A DNA stretch of 64,000 nucleotides from Dryas octopetala (Eukaryota > Streptophyta > Magnoliopsida > Rosales > Rosaceae), in NCBI GenBank assembly GCA_963921425.1, contig OY992834.1, positions 12,879,271-12,943,270 on the forward strand, written 5' to 3'. Of this stretch, positions 34,135-47,028 are shown piece after piece. The notes beneath the pieces were generated by a model, which had not been told where the DNA came from, made no database searches, and worked only from the letters and a program-made list of their open reading frames with translations. The first letter of the stretch is position 1; the number at the start of each line of letters is the position of its first letter. The position numbers and the translations under genes were made by a program.

Positions 34135-34525
34135 AGTGTAGGCAACAAATGCAGAATTTGAGGTCAACTTTAATAAGTTAGGTACTGCAACAGCAACCAC
34201 ACCAAAGGCAGAATCAGTTTTCACGTAATCGTATAAGTATAACTTGAAAAATAAAGCAAGGTATCTGAGCTATGAATTGAAAATATAAACAATCAGTTGA
34301 GTTAATCACTCTATTACCATTTTGCAGCCTAAATTTAGTAACATGGGTAACAAAAAATATGGAATTCATTAAAGGATAACTGTTATCACTTTACAAACAT
34401 AAGCAACTTCACAAGATACAAGAATTACATTTCATGACAAACACTCTTTGGTGCCTTAACAACTATATAAATTCAAAATTCCCCAAAAGATGCCATTAAC
34501 ACCTGGCTACAAGTTAAATTAAACA

Positions 34526-37500
34526 TTACATAGTTGGAGCAGATATGTCCCTATTGTCTATATCAAGTGTAGATACATCTTGTGGCATATATGATGTATA
34601 AACACTCTCATCATATGGATCCAACTCATGAAAACCTCTTGGTGGTGCCTTTAGTACTATATACCAATTTGAGGTTTCACTTTCTCTAGAATAAAAGACT
34701 TGTTTAGCTTGTGAAGCTAGAATGAATGGATCCCTTTCAAATTTACTTAAACCTTCATGAAGGTTAACTAATGTGAAACCATCTTCTCTTTTCACACCAC
34801 TAACAATGTTGGCCCAATCACAGAGAAATACAGGTAACCTAAAAGTGTTGAAGTCCAGCAGCAAAATGTCTTTTATAACCCCATAATAATCAACTTTAGC
34901 AACAATTTGTGATGTGTCTTTCACACTAGCCCTGCATAATGTTTCAGCTTCAACATAAACACCATAGTTTAGTGTAGAATTATCAACATCTATTGTGTGA
35001 AAGCGTTGTCCATTGATAATATAACCAGCGTGAGACTTTGCATAACGCCTAGGCCCTTTTACAAGAGATTCAAATGTCTCAGACTTGTTTGCAGCTGTAG
35101 CTGCTTCAGACTCAACCTGTGCAACCATAAGAGAATGAAATTAAGCTTTAATTTAGGAGTTTTGTACCATGGAAGTACTTAAAAGAAAGAAATGTCTTTC
35201 TAACCTTGCTTTTTAACCATTCCCTAAATGTTTGTAAATGTCTTTTCTCTAGCAAACTATCATCATGTAGCAAACGCCGATCTAAATGCTTTAACTCAGC
35301 CTTATGTGCCCTAATATAAAAATTACATTGTCATGAATACTAGTCAGTTAAGTAGCCATTAAGGGAAGATGTAGTTAGTGTACTCACTCAATATAGGGTT
35401 CAACTTCAGCACTGTTAAGTAGCACATATAGGTGAACCACTTCTATCATTTCAGCTGACAATTCACTTGTTCGCCCACTACGCAGTGGGCTCCCGCATAC
35501 GATTGTTTCATCTGCAAATTCTTCATTGCGATTGTATTTAGCACCTACTGCTGCCAGTACTTGTGGCATGTATCCACTACAAAATCTCACACACTCCTCA
35601 ACCAAATAACATTCTGCTATGCATCCTTCCGTTCGTGCACGATTTTTAACATACCCTTTAAGCACCTTCATATATCTAACAATTGCAGTCCAATAAAAAC
35701 TGATTAGCTATGCATGGTTAGAACTTACTTTTAACTAAGGATTTAAGAGATCATAGTTACATTACCTCTCAAAAGGGTACATCCACCGATAATGCACCGG
35801 TCCACATAATCTAGCTTCTCGTCCTAGATGAATTGTTAAGTGAACCATAATATCAAAAAAGGAAGGAGGGAAGTACCTTTCCAACATGCAGACAGTATCC
35901 ACAATTTCATCATCTAATTCTTCAAATCTGTTTTTATCAATAACTCTTTGGCATAGCTCGTTAAAAAAGGAACACAGCCGAAAGATTGCCTTTCGTAGCC
36001 CATCAGGTAACATTCCTTTTATAGCAACTGATAACAATTGCTGCATCAACACATGGTAATCATGGGACTTAAGACCAAGTATTTTGCATTCTTTCACCTT
36101 GATACAATTCCCAATATTAGAACTATATCCATCAGGTAGCTTTAATCTAAAAAGCCTCGCACAAAATTTCTGCTTCTCAGCCTTTGATAGTGTGTAGCGT
36201 ATTGATGAAAACTGCACTTTGTTGTTGCGTGCTTCCAAAGGCAGCTTTTGCACAAGATCCAACAGCTCAATATCCCTTCGCGAATCAGGATCATTCTTAG
36301 AATTACCCTTATCCTTTGAGGATTTTCCAATATTCCTTGCTTTTTTCTTATCCTTTGAATTTCCCATATCCTTTGATTTTCTCTTCTTTTTTCCCTTCAC
36401 CTTAACATCAAATATTGTACCTATAACACTCTCACAAACATTTTTTTCTACATGCATTACATCCAAATTATGGCGTAATGGTAATACCTGCAACACCAAT
36501 AACACAATATACACTTACTATTCCCTTAAAGATTAAGATACACTGTAAACTAAAATTAACTAACAATTAACTTTAAAATGCCAAAAATAACTAACCTCCC
36601 AATATGGTAAGTCAAAAAATATTGACTTCTTTTTCCACATTTTAGATGAATCCCCCTTCTCTACCCGTTTTCTCTTTTTTTGGCCTTTTCCCCACTCATT
36701 TCTAAAGTCATATAAAGTAGCTGCAATTTCTGGCCCAGATAATGGTTTCGGTGGCCTCCTTGTTTCTTTGGTTCCATCAAACAAATTTGATTGGTTGCGC
36801 CACGAGTGATTTGGTACAAGAAACCGCCTATGACCCATATACACAGTCTTATTTGCAACTGACAACCACTGAGAGCACGTATTCGGACCACATACTGGAC
36901 AAGCGAATTCTCCCTTTGTAGTACATCCAGCTAGATTTCCATATGCTGGAAAATCATTTATTGTCCACAACAAAATGGCTTTCAAGTTGAACATGGATTT
37001 GCTGAATGCATCGTATATGTCCACGCCATTATTCCAAAGCTCCTTCAAGTCATCCACAAGTGGTTCTAAATACACGTCTATATCATTTCCCGGCTGTTTT
37101 GGGCCAGGAATAAGTAAAGTCAGCATCAAATTCTCATGCGACATGCATACATTCGGTGGCAGATTATAGGTAACTAAGATCACTGGCCAACAACTATATG
37201 TACTGCCATTATTGAAGGGGTTAAACCCATCAGTCGCAAGCCCAAGCCTTAGATTTCTAGGATCAGATGCAAAGTTAGGCCACTTATTATTGACAATCCT
37301 CCATGCGAATGAGTCAACCGGATGACGCATCATTCCATCTTGACTATGGTGAGTGGAGTGCCAAGTTAGTTGCTGGCCCTTTTCTATTGAAAGAAACATC
37401 CTTCGAAATCTAGGTATTATAGGAAAGTAACGCAAAACTTTCTTTGGAACACCCTTCTTAATCTTCTTAGTGCGTGGGTTTACTTTCCATTGTGATGAAC

Positions 37501-38275
37501 CACATTTGGGACATGTCTCCATGTGCTCTTTCTCTTTTCTAAATAGGCAACAATCATTAACGCATGCATCAATCTTCTCATACCCTAAATTAAACTCTTT
37601 TACAAACTTTTTTACTGCATATAAAGAGTTTGGCAGATTGTTATCATCCGGAAGCATATCCTTAAAAGTCTCAAGAAAATCATCGAATGCCTTATTAGTC
37701 AAGCCATGTGCAGCTTTAAGCTTGTACAGAATTAAGGTAGCTGATATCTTTGTGTACTTTCTACACCCTACATATAAAGGAGATTCAGCCTCCTCTAACT
37801 TCTTTGCTAAACCCTCCTCTACATTGTTAGGTGCCAAATTTTCGACTCTATCAAAAGGAATGTACGTATCATTGTACATCATTTGTACATCTGCCCTGTT
37901 TTTATCTTCATTTAGCAAAGGCATCTGAAAATCTGCATTTTTTGTACCACTACTTGGTTGTTCCCCATGGAGGATCCAAACCTTGTATAGAGGGTCAAAA
38001 CCATATTTGAGCATATGCATGTACAAATCTTCATCATTTTGTGAGTTAAGATTTTTACAGAGACTACAAGGACATACGAGCATATCAGGATTCCTTGCAT
38101 ACTCTTTAGCATTTTTAATGAAGATTGTTAACCCTTCTTGGTACTCCCGACTAATGCTACAAAGAAAGAAAAAAATACATATATTACTATCCACTCTAAA
38201 TAAGTCCCTAAACTATCTATGGGAAAAGTTAGATATTTTAAGAAACCTGGGAAAAGTTGTCCAGCTCTTATCCAT
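34526..38275 (-). CDS. TNP2-type CACTA transposase, about 1098 aa in six exons
   Basis: Exons read by eye: 38275-38247 ('MDKSWTTFP'), 38156-36596, 36487-35766, 35675-35388, 35310-35205 and 35116-34526. Lengths sum to 3297, and every junction keeps frame. Domains in order: transposase-associated N-terminus ('CPCSLCKNLNSQNDEDLYMH'), the Transposase_21 core ('LVCP', 'CPKCGSSQWK', 'DGFNPFNNGSTYSCWPVILV', 'FACPVCGPNT'), DUF4218 ('DVMHVEKNVCESVIGT', 'LKSHDYHVLMQQLL', 'REARLCGPVHYRWMYPFERY') and DUF4216 ('YYGVIKDILLLDFNTF', 'VFLCDWANIVSG'). This is the usual length and order for a full TNP2/TNPD protein, and no stop was seen inside the exons. The start was chosen by the 'MDKSW' family start and a clean splice into 'SISREYQEG'. 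Activity is possible but unproven. Confidence 0.85.
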
Positions 38276-38423
38276 CCTTAATAAGCTTTTTTAATCTAAG
38301 AACATATGATTTACACAAATTAAAGTTTCAGACCTTAACTACATCCAGTGCAGAACATATTCAAAAGCAATCCATCTCACATCTATTTACCACAACTATG
38401 ATCTAATAAAATAAGTTTCATAC

Positions 38424-38557
38424 CTTCCTGATTGTTTTCATGTTTCACCTTTGACAGCAATGTAACCTCCCTTCGAAATTTTTCCTTGCGTTAAGACTAA
38501 ACAGCTGATGTTCTGGTTGGCAGTATAATTTTTACAGCAACAAGCTTGGATTTGTAC
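38424..38557 (-). pseudogene. Captured protein kinase exon, copy 1
   Basis: On the minus strand a 134-bp exon bounded by AG and GT reads 'YKSKLVAVKIILPTRTSAV', a stop, then 'REVTLLSKVKHEN'. It holds kinase subdomain II (AVKII, ATP-binding lysine) and the subdomain III helix region, as in plant HT1/STY-type dual-specificity kinases. The rest of the kinase is absent. In-frame stops make it non-functional. It lies just upstream of the TNP2 start. A second copy lies at 39401-39530. Confidence 0.65.
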
Positions 38558-39400
38558 CTACAAACATAATGGAAAGCTTCAGCAGTCTTAAATCCATAAC
38601 ATAAAATTCCTCAATTACAACACTTGGATTTATGAATATTATATATACACACACTAATAAGAAATAAAATTATGATCCACACTCAGATTTGTACCAGATA
38701 CATTAGAAGGCGAAGAACAACAAAACTGAAAGAATTAGAAACCAAAAACGAATTGAGATTTTATTTCTTATTATGTAGCTTTCAAAAATTACGGACATCA
38801 TTATGTATGTCAATAATACCAACTTCTTAAAGGCGTTCTGCAGATAATGCTCTATCAAGTTTAGAGTGCTAGACAGTTCTCATATAATGATGTATAGCTT
38901 GAGCTGTTTGTCCAGTTTCTCCAAATATACTTTACTTGCTATCATTATAATGCCAAAAGCTCCATAAATGGTTACATTATCAGTACCTTAGGAAGTTAAA
39001 AGAGAAGAATTATTACTCCAAGGCAAGATTATCCCAAAACAGCATAATATTAAATACTTGCTGGCCAATTTGCAGAAGCTAACACAGGGCATTGAATACC
39101 AATTTAGGAACAGATGTACGTGTATAGTGACTGGGAGGTGTTCATTTCCTTGTGTCAAAATTTAATGTCACCTTGATAAATAGAATAAATATATTTCTTA
39201 AAACAAAAGGTTAATTTTCGTAAGGGTATTCTTCTAATCACCGAAACTAAGGGACGGAGGAACCAAAATAGTATATCATAACAGACAAGTATAAACAGTT
39301 CAAGTCCTTTACAAAAGGAGAAAAGGTTTCCCGAGATATGATGAGAAATATATATGCATATAGTTAGACAAATGCAAGTATCAGGGAATAAGTTTCATAC

Positions 39401-39530
39401 CTTCACGATGTTTTCATGTTTCACCTTTGACAGCAATGTAACCTCCTGAAATTTTTCCTTGCGTTCAGGATAAACAGCTGATGTTCTGGTTGGCTATATA
39501 ATTTTAACAGCAACAGGCTTGGATTTGTAC
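39401..39530 (-). pseudogene. Captured protein kinase exon, copy 2
   Basis: This 130-bp segment parallels 38424-38557 and the similarity runs on into the intron on both sides (about 190 bp in all). It reads 'YKSKPVAVKII', one stop, 'PTRTSAVYPERKEKFQ', then shifts frame into 'EVTLLSKVKHENIVK'. This copy keeps 'HENIVK' better than copy 1. Either the exon was captured once and duplicated inside the element, or two exons of one tandem source were captured. Confidence 0.65.
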
Positions 39531-40214
39531 CTAGAAACATAATGGAAAGCTTCAGCAATCTTAAATCCATAACATAAAATTCCTCAATTGTAGCACTCAT
39601 ATGTAGTATTTGCTTATCAATTTTTTCTTTCTTTACTTGAATTATAATCCTTGACTGTTTCTAATTTAATGGTCTTTTACATTTGGTTGTTTCAGCTTTG
39701 TTTATCTAAAATACAATCTAATCTTGTACTCGATTTTTTCAAAAATAAACCAAGTAATTTGTAGAACTGCATTGATTTGGTGGCCATGTCTCTATGAGTA
39801 TAGGATAATTGCAATCATGTATCATCAATGACAAGCATGTAAATACTTTTCTCCAAATAATATGAAAAGGCCATTCTGAGACTAGGCGTCCCTCAAACCA
39901 GTCTTCTAAATAGGTTCTGTCATTCTGAGACTCTAGCGTTCTTAATTTATTGCTATTCAAAGTAAATCTCATTTTTCTTTACGCCATACCCCTGGAGAGA
40001 TCAGGAGATATTAGATAACCTGCCCTTTTTCATATTGAAAACTAAGTAATTCAAACATTTCTAGTTTGAGGACTAGAGATATAGCAAGCAAAATGGAACT
40101 GAAGTACTGAACATTTCTGGTTATAAGTTACCATTTTTGTTATATGGTTCATGGCATCAGTAGCCATCAAATGGTTACTGATGCCCTATGACTGATTACA
40201 TTTTTTTTTTTCAG

Positions 40215-40354
40215 GTTGGTACAGGTGTAACAAATGCATTGATTAATGCACGAAAAGCTTTCGATAAATCTTTTGCTGGTGAAGCAGAGGATGTTCCCAT
40301 ATTATCAACTAGTGCAGCCTATGGAGTTTATATGGCAGTTTCTAGCAATCTGAG
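40215..40354 (+). pseudogene. Captured exon of a RETICULATA-related (DUF3411) gene
   Basis: After a polypyrimidine tract and 'ttcag', a 140-bp exon reads 'VGTGVTNALINARKAFDKSF', 'AGEAEDVPILSTSAAYGVYM' and 'AVSSNLR' up to a GT donor. This matches the RETICULATA-related plastid envelope proteins (RER5/6 type). The frame is clean, but no neighbouring exons of that gene are present (the next expected 'YQ.LAGV.EQR' block is missing). So it is an isolated piece carried by the CACTA element, in the opposite orientation to its transposase genes. Confidence 0.7.
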
Positions 40355-41465
40355 GTACAGGGGCCTTCCAAATTTAAGTATTCTATTTATTCTTTATTCT
40401 TTAGTAAAAGGCCAACAGATTCTCTTGTAAATATTGTATTTCCTGAGAGAATAGAATGCTACAAGTCTTAATGCCTCATGTTGGCATCTAATCTTCACAT
40501 ATTCTACAGAAAAATAAGGTGGGGGAAGAGAAAAAATAAAATACCAAACTTACGTAAGACTAGCTGCTAAATGATGTTTTTCAGAAAAATAAGGAAGCCT
40601 TGCCTATTGGACAATCACAATTAAAACTGCACCTATATTATTGAAATAATTTATCTCTCCTATGCTAACAAATGAATGAACTCCAAAATACAGAATGTTC
40701 ATGTCTCACTTTGGAGCATTCACAATTGCAATTAAAACTGAACCTATATAAATGAAAGTTGTCTATGCTAACAAATGAATATCCAGAATGTACATTATGT
40801 CCCATTTCTCTCAATAACAATTATCATCAATGCTATTGCTTTTAGATGTCTTCTCGTAGAATATATATATAGACTGTAATCCCAACCATTATAACATATT
40901 GATAAAAGACCACCTCCACTCACACATGAATTTGTACAACAACTTTGCATATATATGTAGCAAAATAGCAGAACAAATTGTCTCAGATTCTTAATTTAGT
41001 CCAAAGAATATACAATTTGACAAACAATAGACTGCTAATCTACTTGCTCGGCATTGAAAGACAAACACAAAGCAAAGAACATTGTTGTTGTCAAATAAGT
41101 TAGAGTTGTAAGAGAAATGTATAATTGCAGACACATTAACTCAAATAATGCACAGCTTAGTTTACACTCAGAGGTTCACCAATAATGAGAACTAGAGCTT
41201 CAAGATGAAATTGAACGTAAATGGGGCACTAAAATTGAGATTTGGCACCCAATCCCTGTTATAATAATTCTTTAAGCACATTTTTGAAGAGCCTCCATAT
41301 TGTATTACTTCTATGCATTCCTTTATGTTTTCTTTAGATGATCAAAACTTTTTTAAATGTTCAAACTTTTTTTGTCAATCATTTATTTTTGTAAACTGTG
41401 CCAGTTTTTCCAGCCCAAAGGGAACAACAGTATTTTCCCAACTGATTTTATGTGTTTATTGATAG

Positions 41466-41735
41466 GCTCTGAGCCAAGGCTCTCAAGCAGGATTTGGTGC
41501 TGGAATACAGGGACAATATGCACCTACAATTGTAGGAGGACAACCACGACCAACTGGCATGGCTCCACAACCACTACCACTTGGAGGGGCGCATGATATG
41601 CATGGATATGCTATTGATGATGAAGAAATGTTGAAGCTCCGAGCGGAGAGAGGTGGAAGGGCAGGAGGGTGGAGTGTAGAGATTAGCAGGAAGAGGGCAC
41701 TTGAAGAAGCCTTCAGTAGCATTTGGATTTGTTAG
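41466..41735 (+). pseudogene. Captured last exon of an unidentified plant gene
   Basis: Following 'tgtttattgatag', 270 bp read 'ALSQGSQAGFGAGIQGQYAP', then a Pro/Gly-rich stretch, then 'YAIDDEEMLKLRAERGGRAG', 'GWSVEISRKRALEEAFSSIW', 'IC' and a stop. The exon is open, with an acidic/basic C-terminal helix that looks conserved rather than random. I do not recognise the family. A poly-A-like and AT-rich region follows, consistent with a 3' UTR. No upstream exons are nearby, so it is probably another capture. Its boundary with the RETICULATA exon is in the AT-rich DNA between them. Confidence 0.5.
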
Positions 41736-42989
41736 GACCATAGGTTTCTTAATGTCTGTAATGTAATGCATGGTCTTTCATGTAAGAGCATCAGCAGATA
41801 TTTATTTATTTTTTAAAATTATAAAAATAAGATTTTTGAATATGAGTTTTGGTATAAGTTACCAATGAGAATCCAGATATTTATGCATCAATACAAATTA
41901 TTTATTAATTCTACAATGATCTCATTTTAGAGTTCTAAAAACTAATTATGGGTTTTGGATGCTGATGCATGTTACACTCTAATTCTGGTCATTCAATGAT
42001 ATCAACTAAGCTTTCAAATTTAGGTCATTCAATTTGGTCAGTCAATTTAAGGGTTGAAAAAATGAAACACAGTCCAACGCAACAAGAACAGGGGTAGGAC
42101 CGTTATAAACTCGTAAAAAATATTCACCGACCAATAAACTTGTGAAGACATAAAATCCTAAAGGCGCGTACTTTCATCCACTGCTTCAAACTCCATTATC
42201 TCCAACTCCCACATCCAAAGGTATGCCATAATCCTCTACTACACCCGCACTCTCTCTCTTATATACCTAACAGTTCTTGAACTGAAATTACACTTCTTCA
42301 GCACCGAGGCTTACAAATTCCACCAACCCCCATTAAAACCCATAAATCATCAAAACCTTCAAAAAGGTTTATCACAACAAAAACCCAGATTCCCAAAACC
42401 AATACAACTCAAAGACCAGAGCAAAACAAAGCCAAAAACTCAACCAAACAAACCAACCTCGACTTAAACGACGTCGTCGTAGATGGTCCCGCACTGCTTC
42501 TGGACGCAATATCAGGAAATGCTTCGATGCCGACATTGTTTTACAATCAGAAATCAGAAAACATTTAGAAATTAGAAATCAAATGCGTTCAGGAAAAAAA
42601 AATCCCAAATTTCAGGGATTCCAACACCATTCACCATTCACAGGTTTCAAAGCTTACCGTGAGAGTTTCAGAGAAACAGTGAAGATGAAATTGTCTGAGA
42701 AACAACTTGGCTCCTCTTCATTCTCTACAGGGTTCCAACCATTTCTTCAACATATGTGACAACGAGTGGGGCAGAGATATATTCCAGAGATAGAACACAG
42801 GAATAAGAGGCAAGCTCACAGAGAGGATGGAGATTTAGTGTGTGGAGAAAGTGGAGATTCAGACAGAAACAATAACCCAGACACCGAGAGTGGAGGTTAG
42901 TGTGTGGCTGAGTCTGGTGGTAGGTGAGGCTCGTTTTTCCGCGAAAATTTTCTATCCCGCCCGTTGGAGGCAAATATTTTGGGCTGAAA
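41736..42989. other. CACTA 5' region: likely promoter and untranslated leader for the transposase genes
   Basis: No protein gene is supported. The stretch 42160-42960 is less AT-rich with many short pyrimidine and CA-rich runs. It lies between the captured exons and the right subterminal array, where CACTA transcription towards the minus strand normally begins. An intron would have to span about 4-5 kb to reach the TNP2 start at 38275. This is inference from element layout only. Confidence 0.4.
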
Positions 42990-43299
42990 TTTTTTTTAAT
43001 TCGCCAGATTTTTCATAGCGTTGAAAAAGTGTCCTAGAATTCAAGTTTATGACATTTCTATGTTGTCATGGTTTAGTCGAAGTATCCATGACGTTGGAAA
43101 AACGCCATCCCATTTTTAAATTTTTATGGCACAATATTCATGTCATTGTTTCATTATTTAATGACATTTTTATTTGATTGTCATAGTGAACGATCTATAT
43201 ACTGTATTCCATGGCGTTTTATTTTAAAACGCCATAATAGTGTCTTTTCATGACATTGATTTTTAAAACGCCATTAATAAAATGTCATGAAAAGTCAAA
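42990..43299. repeat. CACTA subterminal repeat array, right end
   Basis: The same motif family as at 27175-28010 (catggcgttt, aacgccat, catgacatt) occurs in both orientations up to the terminal repeat. Confidence 0.8.
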
Positions 43300-43358
43300 T
43301 TTGTTGTACATGATTATATTCTTCAGTTTTTTTTTTTTTGGATGAGGATATTTTCTCA

Positions 43359-43580
43359 TAGGGGTGTAAACAAGCCGAACCAAGCCGAATACCACCTTGC
43401 TCAAGCTTGGCTTGTTTTAAATTTTTCAAGCTTGAACTTGGCTTGACTTGACTTGTTTATTATACAAGCCGAGCTCGAACAAGCCAAAAAAAAAAAAATT
43501 GAACCCAATACGAACTCGAGCTATATCGAACATATTTATATAATTTTATCCAAGGTATTTTATTAGCTACTATTTAAACA
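43359..43580 (+). mobile_element. hAT-like end fragment
   Basis: It begins 'taggggtgtaaacaagccga' and continues with repeated 'caagcc', 'cttggcttg' and 'gagctcgaac' strings. This is the look of plant hAT-type subterminal DNA. Only one end is visible; no partner end or 8-bp duplication was found. Confidence 0.4.
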
Positions 43581-43751
43581 AAAATATTAATTTATATCGA
43601 ATATTTTCTTCTTGAAAGCATATATTATAATATGTTAATTCAACTCTGTTGTGGGGATTATTGATTATCTCAATAGAATCTTACGAATTATCTCAAAGTT
43701 AATCCCTTCCCTACTCATGGATTTATCTCCCCCAGGAATCTGATAAATACT

Positions 43752-44928
43752 CATGGCTTTATACAGAGAAGAAAGAACTAGGAGAGAAAATGATTCAACA
43801 CCGTGCAGGTTTGCCATTAGCCATTTTTGTGCTCGCATGAATTCTAACTGTGAAGGACACTATTGATGAGTGGATCAATGCATGACAATGCTAATGCATA
43901 TATAAGTAGAGGCACAAACCTTGAACAAGAATACAAAGGTCAAGAGTATCAAGGTGCATCATGGGTACGTGATGGCATTGAGTTATAATGACTTACCATA
44001 TCACTTAAAATGATGTTTTTTGTATTTAGGAAATTTTTCAGAGGATTAGGAGATACCGGTGAAAACATTAACTCAATTATGGATGACAGAAGGTTTTATA
44101 TCTTCAACATTACAAAGACATGGTTCAGTGGAATTAATGGAAGATATAGTATACAATTGCTTAAGTGAGTTGGTAGAAAGGTGTATGGTTCAAGTTGGAG
44201 AGTATGGTTCAACTAAGAAAATTAAAACTTGTCGCCTCCATGATCTTATGCGAGACTTGTGCTTGTTAAAGGCGGAAGAAGAGAAGTTTCTTCATATCAT
44301 CAATTTGTCTGCCGCAATAACCAAGGAAACACCAATAATTGGTAAAGTTCAAAGACTTGCCATCTTCTTGGACGAAGAAGTTGATAAATTAGCTCCCACG
44401 ACAAGAGATGGTCACATTAGGTCTCTTTTATACTTTGGTTCACCAAATTTCTCCAGAGACTTTTATAAACAATCAATGCGATCGTTGTTCAAGGACTTCA
44501 AATTGCTTAGAGTTTTGAAGTTTGAAGGTATATGGAGAATGGCACAGCTACCAAGTGAAATTGGGAGTCTAGTCCACTTACGGTTTTTAAGTCTAAAGAA
44601 GTGTCATTATTTAGAAGGGTTGCCATCTTCTGTAGGTAATTTGGTATGTTTGCAAACTCTAGATTTACGTGGCTTCGGTGAGTATATTAGGATAGACTGG
44701 AAAGTGATAATTCCAAATGTGATATGGAAGATGGGGCAATTGAGACATTTATATTTACCCCGGAATTACAGAGTCAGAGGTATATTTAAAGTAGTGCTGC
44801 ATTTGGGAATTCTTGGCAATTTGCAGACGTTAGTAAATGTTTCAAGCTCCAATTGGGATTTGAAAAATCTTGCTGGACTAACCAGTCTTAGAAAATTGAT
44901 GATGGAAGTGCCAAAAGCTGTGCATTGA
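43752..44928 (+). pseudogene. NLR2 pseudogene, exon 2 (ARC2/LRR part)
   Basis: The start matches exon 2 of the intact genes ('EKKELGEKMIQHRAGLPLAI'), then several stops and indels follow up to about 44040. From 44059 an open stretch of 289 codons reads 'LTQLWMTEGFISS', 'CRLHDLMRDLCLLKAEEEKF' (MHD-position 'LHD') and LRRs ('LPSEIGSLVHLRFLSLKKCH', 'LPSSVGNLVCLQTLDLRGFG') and breaks off at 'LRKLMMEVP', about 200 residues short of NLR1. The sequence then jumps into RING-unit DNA ('gtgcattgaggtatcaac'), showing a deletion. With 25695-26075 it forms one broken locus split by the CACTA element. Confidence 0.85.
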
Positions 44929-45440
44929 GGTATCAACAAGGGTAGCCTTGATATAGGTTATTGCATTAATTGAGTTGACCCACATCAAACACCTTGAGTC
45001 TCCCCAGATGATTTGTGGTGAATAACTGTAAATCCAATGATTCTCTGGACACACATTCAGATATGGTCGATCTGTTATTTTCATGATCAGTTTGTGTAAT
45101 ACTTGATTGAAATAAACTGACAAATGAACAAGAATCAAAAGTATATTAAAACTTGTTGGTAAAAGCTTCTGCCAGCTCTGGCTGTTAGCACTTGGCATGG
45201 TTTGTTGTTATGCATCACCACTGTTAAGTACTCATCAGATTAAGGTTGTTGCAGCCTTTTCTTAATGTTAATTATGTTTGAGCTTGAAGTCACACAGTTC
45301 CATCTTAAAATGAAGTAGACAAATTGAAATAACGAGAACCCTTAGTATTGTGATGGTTATTCCTTTTATGAGTTCAGAATTTTTGTTTTGCTTATCATTT
45401 TCCCAAACAATTAGTTGTATGATGAGTTGGGATTTAGTAC
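44925..45440 (+). pseudogene. RING-gene relic B (first-intron part only)
   Basis: 'gtgcattgaggtatcaac', 'agcttctgccagctctggct', 'attaaggttgttgcagcc' and 'caattagttgtatgatga' match the same series at 17.3-17.66 kb, 52.2-52.4 kb and 54.2 kb. No exon island of the RING gene is found. It follows NLR2 directly after the deletion that removed the end of its LRR. Confidence 0.5.
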
Positions 45441-45479
45441 TTTTGTTACTCTGGGATGCTTCCTTCTCTTTTTTTCAAT

Positions 45480-46560
45480 GAACAAATTTGTGACTTTGAT
45501 TTGTCCATAGAATTCACCTTCAAGCTTGTTGGTGGAAGTGATAGATGTTGCTCTGCATCTTCTTTCTCTGACGCTGAGACTTTGGCCATACGTGAAGGGC
45601 TGCTGTGTGCCAAAGATTAATTGTTGCTTTTCCAATTTAAATGTGGCTCCAAGGAACCATTTCTGCTGTGAAGTGCTTCTCCAAAGAGGCCCCTTTTGGG
45701 AAATTTTCCAATCCTCCGAAATTTAATTGGAGCCTTTCCTCTGATTAAAGTTTTGATGAAAATGGTTTATGGGGGAACTAGTGCTCGATGGTGTTTTTGT
45801 TCTCTGGTTCTTGTATTTGCTGTTTTGTTTGTTTTTTTCATCTTCCCCTCCCTTCAACATTTCTCATTATATACAGATCTTTTTCCTGCTGCTTACAACA
45901 GATGTGAACATGGCTGTTGCAAGTGAAGCCATCCAAGCTATTGGCAATTTTTCCAGGGGGTCCAACAACTCATTTTTCCTGGGACTTCACGTTTTCTATT
46001 AATTGTCACTTTTATTTTGTAAGTTAATTGTTACGTTTACACATTTTTTAAATCAACATCTCCCAAATGTAAAAAACAAAGTAATGGAACGGGTTAATAA
46101 TTAGTGTGTCGTAACAAAAAGCATAGTGTCCATTTTCTGTTTGCTGTATATTTGTTAAAGGTTGTTTATGTTCAACTGAATTTCTCTCTTGATAATTTAC
46201 TATGGAATTAGGTAACCAATAATCGGTGTACTTGATTGATTTATTTTCTATGTGTTTAGGTTCTCAAGTGTATTAATTGTTGATGATTTTGGGTGGAACT
46301 AGCTTGGTGAACTGAACTAGTCTGGAGTTTGCTAGTTTCCTGTTCTGAAATGGGCTTAGGCAAATATTAGTAGGCTGGCCTGAGAACCAAAGCAAAACGT
46401 GAGCTATTATGAGCCCTTTGGGGGTATTTATTTGCAAAAAAGCTCTCATACTAAACCTTTAGAATGGAAATAAGTATTGTATACTGAGGCGGAGCTAGCT
46501 TAGAGTGTGGTCTGCTCCAAGTAATAACCCCTTGTATTTATTTATAGGCTAAAAACAATA
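45480..46560. other. Intergenic with a weak RNase H-like relic
   Basis: At about 45510-45610 the plus strand gives 'ASSFSDAETLAIREGLLCAK', resembling the helix of plant RNase H-like domains (as at 905-1145), with a stop soon after. The rest to 46560 is AT-rich with no gene recognised. Confidence 0.35.
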
Positions 46561-46566
46561 CACTTA

Positions 46567-47028
46567 GCATCCGTTTAGTTCAAGTTTTGGAGATCTGAGA
46601 ATTGAAAATCAATTATATTTTTACATTTGGTAAGTACAGAGAAGAAAAATCAATTCATGACCTAAAGGAATCTGATGCACTTATTGGAAGGAAAATAAAA
46701 CCTTTGCTCCAACTTGGGTTTTGTTTTCCCCCTCTTTGGAAATCATTTATTGTTTCTGGACAAAACTAACTCTGCTATTATTTTAAAATGTCATCTATAT
46801 TATCATTCCTTAAATAAATAATAAATGAAGGTATAATTGAAAAAGTTGACACTTTTTCATTTTCAATTCCTGCACAATTCAAACATGAAAATGAAAATAA
46901 AAATGTAATTTCTGGTTTAATTTTTCAGGATTATCAAACACAGAAAAATTAATTTCACATTCCTTTTCCCTTAAAAAATGTAAAGGAATTGATTTTCTAA
47001 GAAATCAATTTCGTGAACTAAACGGACC
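46567..47028. mobile_element. Tourist/PIF-Harbinger-like MITE
   Basis: The ends 'ccgtttagttca' (46571) and 'tgaactaaacgg' (47014) are inverted copies, flanked by TTA at 46564-46566 and 47029-47031. TTA duplication, about 460 bp length, no coding capacity and the NCCGTTTNGTT-type end fit a Tourist-like MITE. An hAT-type MITE is the alternative. Confidence 0.55.

Noticed and set aside
42725-42973. Minus-strand 82-codon frame near the right end of the CACTA element
   Set aside because: It starts in low-complexity DNA, has no recognisable domain, and is more likely untranslated leader of the transposase transcript.
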